Source of the DNA: Symbiodinium natans
Taxonomy: Eukaryota; Sar; Dinophyceae; Suessiales; Symbiodiniaceae
DNA: 64,000 nt
Assembly (NCBI GenBank): GCA_905221605.1
Contig: CAJNDS010002247.1
Span: forward strand, 1-64,000
Reading direction: 5' to 3'
A program made the translations under genes and the position numbers. The notes beneath the pieces were generated by a model. It was not told the origin of the DNA and made no database searches. It was given only the letters and a program-made list of their open reading frames with translations. Each line of letters starts with the position of its first letter. The first letter of the stretch is position 1. Positions 60,960 to 64,000 of this stretch are shown here, piece by piece.

Positions 60960-61096
60960 TTCCCCATGCACACCGGAGCGCTTCGAGGGTGACTTGGGTG
61001 ACGCTGCATCACCAGTGGGTGACGATGCCATAGCTTCGTCGAAAGCGCTGAGGTGCAGGTCTACAGTTTCGGGCTCTTCGGTTGCAGGGCTTCGGG
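60960..61096 (-). CDS. Candidate coding exon, acidic then basic
   Basis: Minus strand: CCCAAG| acceptor, 137 nt, GGGGAA|GTTTGC donor. It contains ATEEPETVDLHLSAFDEAMA and then SSPTGDAASPKSPSKRSG. The frame remains open upstream of the acceptor (RVSQ). One of the longest and cleanest islands. The Ser-Pro repeats suggest a regulated, disordered region. A plus frame is also open but with no acceptor. Confidence 0.6.
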
Positions 61097-61114
61097 CTTG
61101 GGAAACTCGGTTTA

Positions 61115-61165
61115 GGGTTTAGGTTTAGGGTTTAGGGTTTAGGCCTTAGGGTTTAAACCCTAAAC
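61115..61165. repeat. TTTAGGG array meeting CCCTAAA (head-to-head)
   Basis: TTTAGGG units run to GGGTTTAAACCCTAAACCC near 61152, a direct junction of the two orientations. Confidence 0.88.
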
Positions 61166-61196
61166 CCGAAACCCTACACCGTTCAGGGTTCAGGGT

Positions 61197-61262
61197 TCAG
61201 TTTGCAGGAGTTGTAGGGGTTTCAGGGCCCGCCAGCACACCTGGGAGTTCTAGGTCATGCTT
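61197..61262 (-). CDS. Candidate exon, possibly C-terminal
   Basis: Minus strand: GCCATAG|G acceptor, KHDLELPGVLAGPETPTTPA, then N and TGA at 61199-61197. An internal CCAG|GTGTGC donor would give a 23-nt exon and let the gene continue into 60960-61096. Confidence 0.45.
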   Translation of the reverse strand, partial: KHDLELPGVLAGPETPTTPAN

Positions 61263-61272
61263 CCTATGGCCA

Positions 61273-61370
61273 GGGTTTAGGGTTTAGGGTTTAGGGTTTA
61301 GGGTTTAGGGTTTAGGGTTTAGGGTTTAGGGTTTAGTGTTTGGGGTTTGGGGTTTAGGGTTTAGGGTGGG
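61273..61370. repeat. TTTAGGG telomere-like array (about 14 units)
   Basis: Pure units, with TTTAGTG and TTTGGGG near the right end. Confidence 0.95.
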
Positions 61371-61621
61371 AAGGTTTACAGCAGGCTAGGGCTAGGGTTT
61401 GGGGCTTAGGGTTTCGGATTTAGGGTTTAGGGGCTATCTAGACTTCAGGGCTTAGGATTCAAGAGAGTCGAGGTTTTCATCATTTGGTTGAGGGGTTGAG
61501 GGGTCGAGGTTTGATGATTTTGTGTAGGGTTGATGGCGGAGGGTTGAGCGCTGAGAGCTCTTCGCGCGGATAGAAGTATGGTGCTGTCTCGAACACATGT
61601 GCGGGTGCCGGATTATGCCTG

Positions 61622-61738
61622 CTAGCCCTCGGCCAAGTCACTGGAAGCTTTCCTGTAGGCTACGTGCATTCGGATGGAGACGTGGATGTAGCACACTAGC
61701 GGCCCGCCAACATCCCGGAACTGGCACAGGTCGTAGAT
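61622..61738 (-). CDS. Candidate C-terminal exon, product unknown
   Basis: Minus strand: CCATACAG|ATC acceptor, 38 codons and TAG (61624-61622). It reads IYDLCQFRDVGGPLVCYIHV and SIRMHVAYRKASSDLAEG. Looks like a folded beta-rich end followed by a polar tail. A CAC|GTAGCC donor could make it internal. Confidence 0.55.
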   Translation of the reverse strand: MYDLCQFRDVGGPLVCYIHVSIRMHVAYRKASSDLAEG

Positions 61739-62197
61739 CTGTATGGGCCCATCAAGGGATGGGGAACATTGGCGTTCAATTCTTAAGTTTTGTGTATCAC
61801 CCTAAACCCTACACCCTGAACCATGAAGCCTACAGTTGCGACTGCAACGGTCTCACTGTCAGACAGTCTGCTCTACAACTCAGGGTCTTTTGGGGCTAAG
61901 ATAAGCTATTTTCAGCTCAACCCCGTTCAGCCAAGTAACGGCTTGTTCCAAACGACCTCACAACTTTACATCCTGCCCAAAATCATCAGCCCTTATGTAA
62001 GTCCCCTTAGTCACGTCTCAGGCCAATGGTGAAAGCACAATCCCAGATTGGGAAGGGGGGGGGAGGAGGGTGTCCCCGTTTAGGGCTTCGGGTAGGTTCT
62101 GTGCTTTACTTACCAAAAGGTTTAGGGCTTTTAGGGGTGCTGAGTTCTTTGAGGGGAGAGGGGGCCCTAGTTGCTGTAGAAACTATATCATCTTCTA

Positions 62198-62257
62198 TCA
62201 GCGCAAAGCCCAGAAGCCTCCACGAAGCTCGAAAATGCTCCTTGCCCGCGCAAGCTC
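62198..62257 (-). CDS. Candidate coding exon, product unknown
   Basis: Minus strand: CCACCAG|GAG acceptor, ELARARSIFELRGGFWALR then TGA (62200-62198), or GC donor GAG|GCTTCT at 62218. Plus frames over 62026-62318 overlap. No telomere-like array is adjacent. Confidence 0.45.
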   Translation of the reverse strand, partial: ELARARSIFELRGGFWALR

Positions 62258-62324
62258 CTGGTGGGAGCAGGTTGCACTAGATAGGTTTGAAGGTTTAGGA
62301 AACAAGCCTAGACCCTAAACACCA

Positions 62325-62402
62325 CCCTTGCCTGGACCCCCCAAGTATGTGAAAAACACCCAACATCCATGAAAGGGCCAGTGTTTTACATACTTTTGGG
62401 CT
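62325..62402. repeat. Foldback element, CAAGTATGTGAAAAACAC
   Basis: Left CCCCAAGTATGTGAAAAACAC pairs with right GTGTTTTACATACTTTTGGG. About 75 bp. Confidence 0.85.
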
Positions 62403-62639
62403 TAGGTGAATCCTAAACCACTTCAGGGCATTCAGGTTGGGAGGCATGGGGGGGGGGTTCGGGGTCACTCTAAGCAAGCACCTCGGGCTGGATTTCAAGA
62501 CTCGTACCCCGAAGGTTGTACTTTTACGGGTTCTCCATATTCTCCTAACATGGCCCTTGTACTATCTCAAGCATCTAACAAAAGGGGTCCCCAAAAATCC
62601 AAGACAACCTTAAGTAGAGTCCCTTGAGAGGGTGCATCC

Positions 62640-63635
62640 CGAAACTTGCGAAACCCAAGACAGGCTTCTGGTTGGGGTTTGGGAATCTAGGTTTAGGCTT
62701 GGGGTGTTCAAGTTAGGACTCTGGGTTTGGGGTTTAGGTTTAGGAATTCAGGGTCTAGGGTTTTGGACTCTGGGTTTGCGGTGCAGGGTTTAGGAACTTA
62801 GGTTTAGAGGGGTCTGATGGCCTTGTTTCTTCTCGTAAGCGTGGGTGCGACATTCCTTTGCGCGTCTTCGCGCTTGCCACTAACCCTCTGAAGAAGCTCG
62901 AGAGTGAACCCTGCCAGGGAGGCGTCCATATAAGTGTGCCCTGTTTTGAAGGGGCGTCTATATTCTATATGCATCCATCTGTCGGCTTCTTTCTGTATCT
63001 CTGTCTCTCTCTCTCTCTCTCCCTTCATAAGTGTATGTGGCTATCTGTGAAGGCAGAAATATCATTAAGCTACTTGATTTAAACAAAGAAAAATAAACCT
63101 ACATGCAAAAACGAACTGCACAGCAAGCATGTGCAAAGACATCCGTCCATCCATCCATACATGCATGCATGCAGGCATGCATGTGTGCGTACCTGTGTCC
63201 ACATGCACCTACATGTTCATACACCCATGGGAAAAATTTGTAGTTACGTATGTACGCATGCATGCATACATGCATGTACATTTGTAGATAAACATATTAT
63301 ATAAACATGTGCCTACGAAAAAGTAAGCAGAACAACGCACGGAAAATACACAAGTATGCGCACACCGTTCGTATACATAAACCAACAAGCGTATATTTGC
63401 ACGCACGACGGTAAACCGGAATCCTTTGCATCTGTTCGCATAACTAAACAGGCAAAACGGCTCTTGTAACTAGACAAGCTCAACCAAACACACCAGACAC
63501 ACACACACACACATAAAAACAATGAATAATGTACTGAAAATAATAATAATAATAACAACAAAGTGGTGGAGCAGTGATGGGCTGGACAGCCAGGCTACGA
63601 TGGCAATGAGTGACAGCGTGATGGTGTTACCGTAA
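62640..63635. other. Right-end stretch with simple repeats, no telomere-like arrays
   Basis: TTTAGG words thin out after 62810. (TC)n at 63000-63021, (ATGC)-type words at 63150-63190 and 63255-63275, (AC)n at 63494-63512, (AAT)n at 63538-63560. The minus frame 62804-63028 has no splice support. Confidence 0.4.
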
Positions 63636-63734
63636 AGGGTCCATGTACCTGTATAGTACATACTTGGGCCCTAAAGCTACCATATGGGAACCCCTTGAGG
63701 CCCGATTATATACCACATTAGGTACATGGACCCC
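63636..63734. mobile_element. Short inverted-repeat element, GGGTCCATGTACCT ends
   Basis: Perfect 14-bp inverted repeats (63637-63650 and 63720-63733) bound a 99-bp non-coding segment. MITE-like. No target duplication is evident. Confidence 0.65.
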
Positions 63735-64000
63735 TAGGGATTGGTGTTTTGATGGTAGATGCAAACCACGGTAAGGCAGAGCTCTACAGTGACAGTGGGA
63801 TATTTGGCGATGACGGCTTTTAAGGTTATGGGAGTGCTTGGGAATACCTTTTTGCTGGATCTCCGTGTCTGCTGACGTGACCTGGTGTTCTTCTCCGTCT
63901 GGTACTTGGATGGTGCTTGCTTTGTCACTTTTTGATGGTATCGGTGGATTTTACTGGACTCTGGATGCATTGGCCTTTTGCAGATGGCACATGGAATGCA
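63735..64000. other. Unassigned right edge
   Basis: A minus frame (63734-63970; includes HRYHQKVTKQAPSKYQTEKN) is basic and polar, with a possible CAG near 63981. Too little sequence to decide. Confidence 0.25.

Noticed and set aside
867-61370. True chromosome end
   Set aside because: Arrays occur in both orientations throughout and are flanked by unique sequence. None is terminal in this window.

Overview
Eukaryotic nuclear DNA, most likely from a dinoflagellate or a related alveolate alga. No bacterial-style operon, CRISPR array, rRNA or tRNA gene was found. Three things point to this. (i) Plant/alveolate-type telomere heptamers (TTTAGGG, or CCCTAAA on the other strand) are scattered through the window as about a hundred short internal arrays. 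(ii) Short islands of high-complexity, codon-structured sequence (30-120 nt) sit between those arrays and read as exons. (iii) The apparent splice sites are AG|G acceptors with GT or GC donors (AAG|GC, GAG|GC, AG|GT), a pattern known from dinoflagellate genomes. Most islands read best on the minus strand, which fits long one-directional gene blocks. The species is not determined.

Layout. 1-41 kb: about 45 candidate exons separated by introns of 0.4-1.5 kb. CCCTAAA arrays usually lie on the left of an island and TTTAGGG arrays on the right, so introns tend to begin with TTTAGGG and end with CCCTAAA on the sense strand and could fold back on themselves. The best chain is 21.77 to 15.01 kb (minus): seven successive islands joined by phase-0 junctions give a lysine/glutamate-rich protein. 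A second, weaker chain runs from 5.42 to 4.14 kb. 42.52-48.63 kb: a repeat-built block bounded by a perfect 27-bp terminal inverted repeat. It has no telomere-like arrays and holds AT-rich palindromes, a 342-bp nested foldback, fifteen copies of an 88-bp satellite and duplicated pyrimidine-rich modules. 48.7-62.7 kb: the exon and array landscape resumes, including an exon resembling the start of an actin-related protein (53.8 kb). 62.8-64 kb: microsatellites and one short inverted-repeat element, with no telomere-like arrays.

Several families of small foldback elements (about 80-140 bp) are dispersed through the introns. Gene identities could not be assigned from such short exons. Coordinates are exon candidates, not complete genes. 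Many GC-rich islands are open on both strands, so strand was chosen from splice-site fit, length divisible by three and purine-first codons. Confidence values reflect this.
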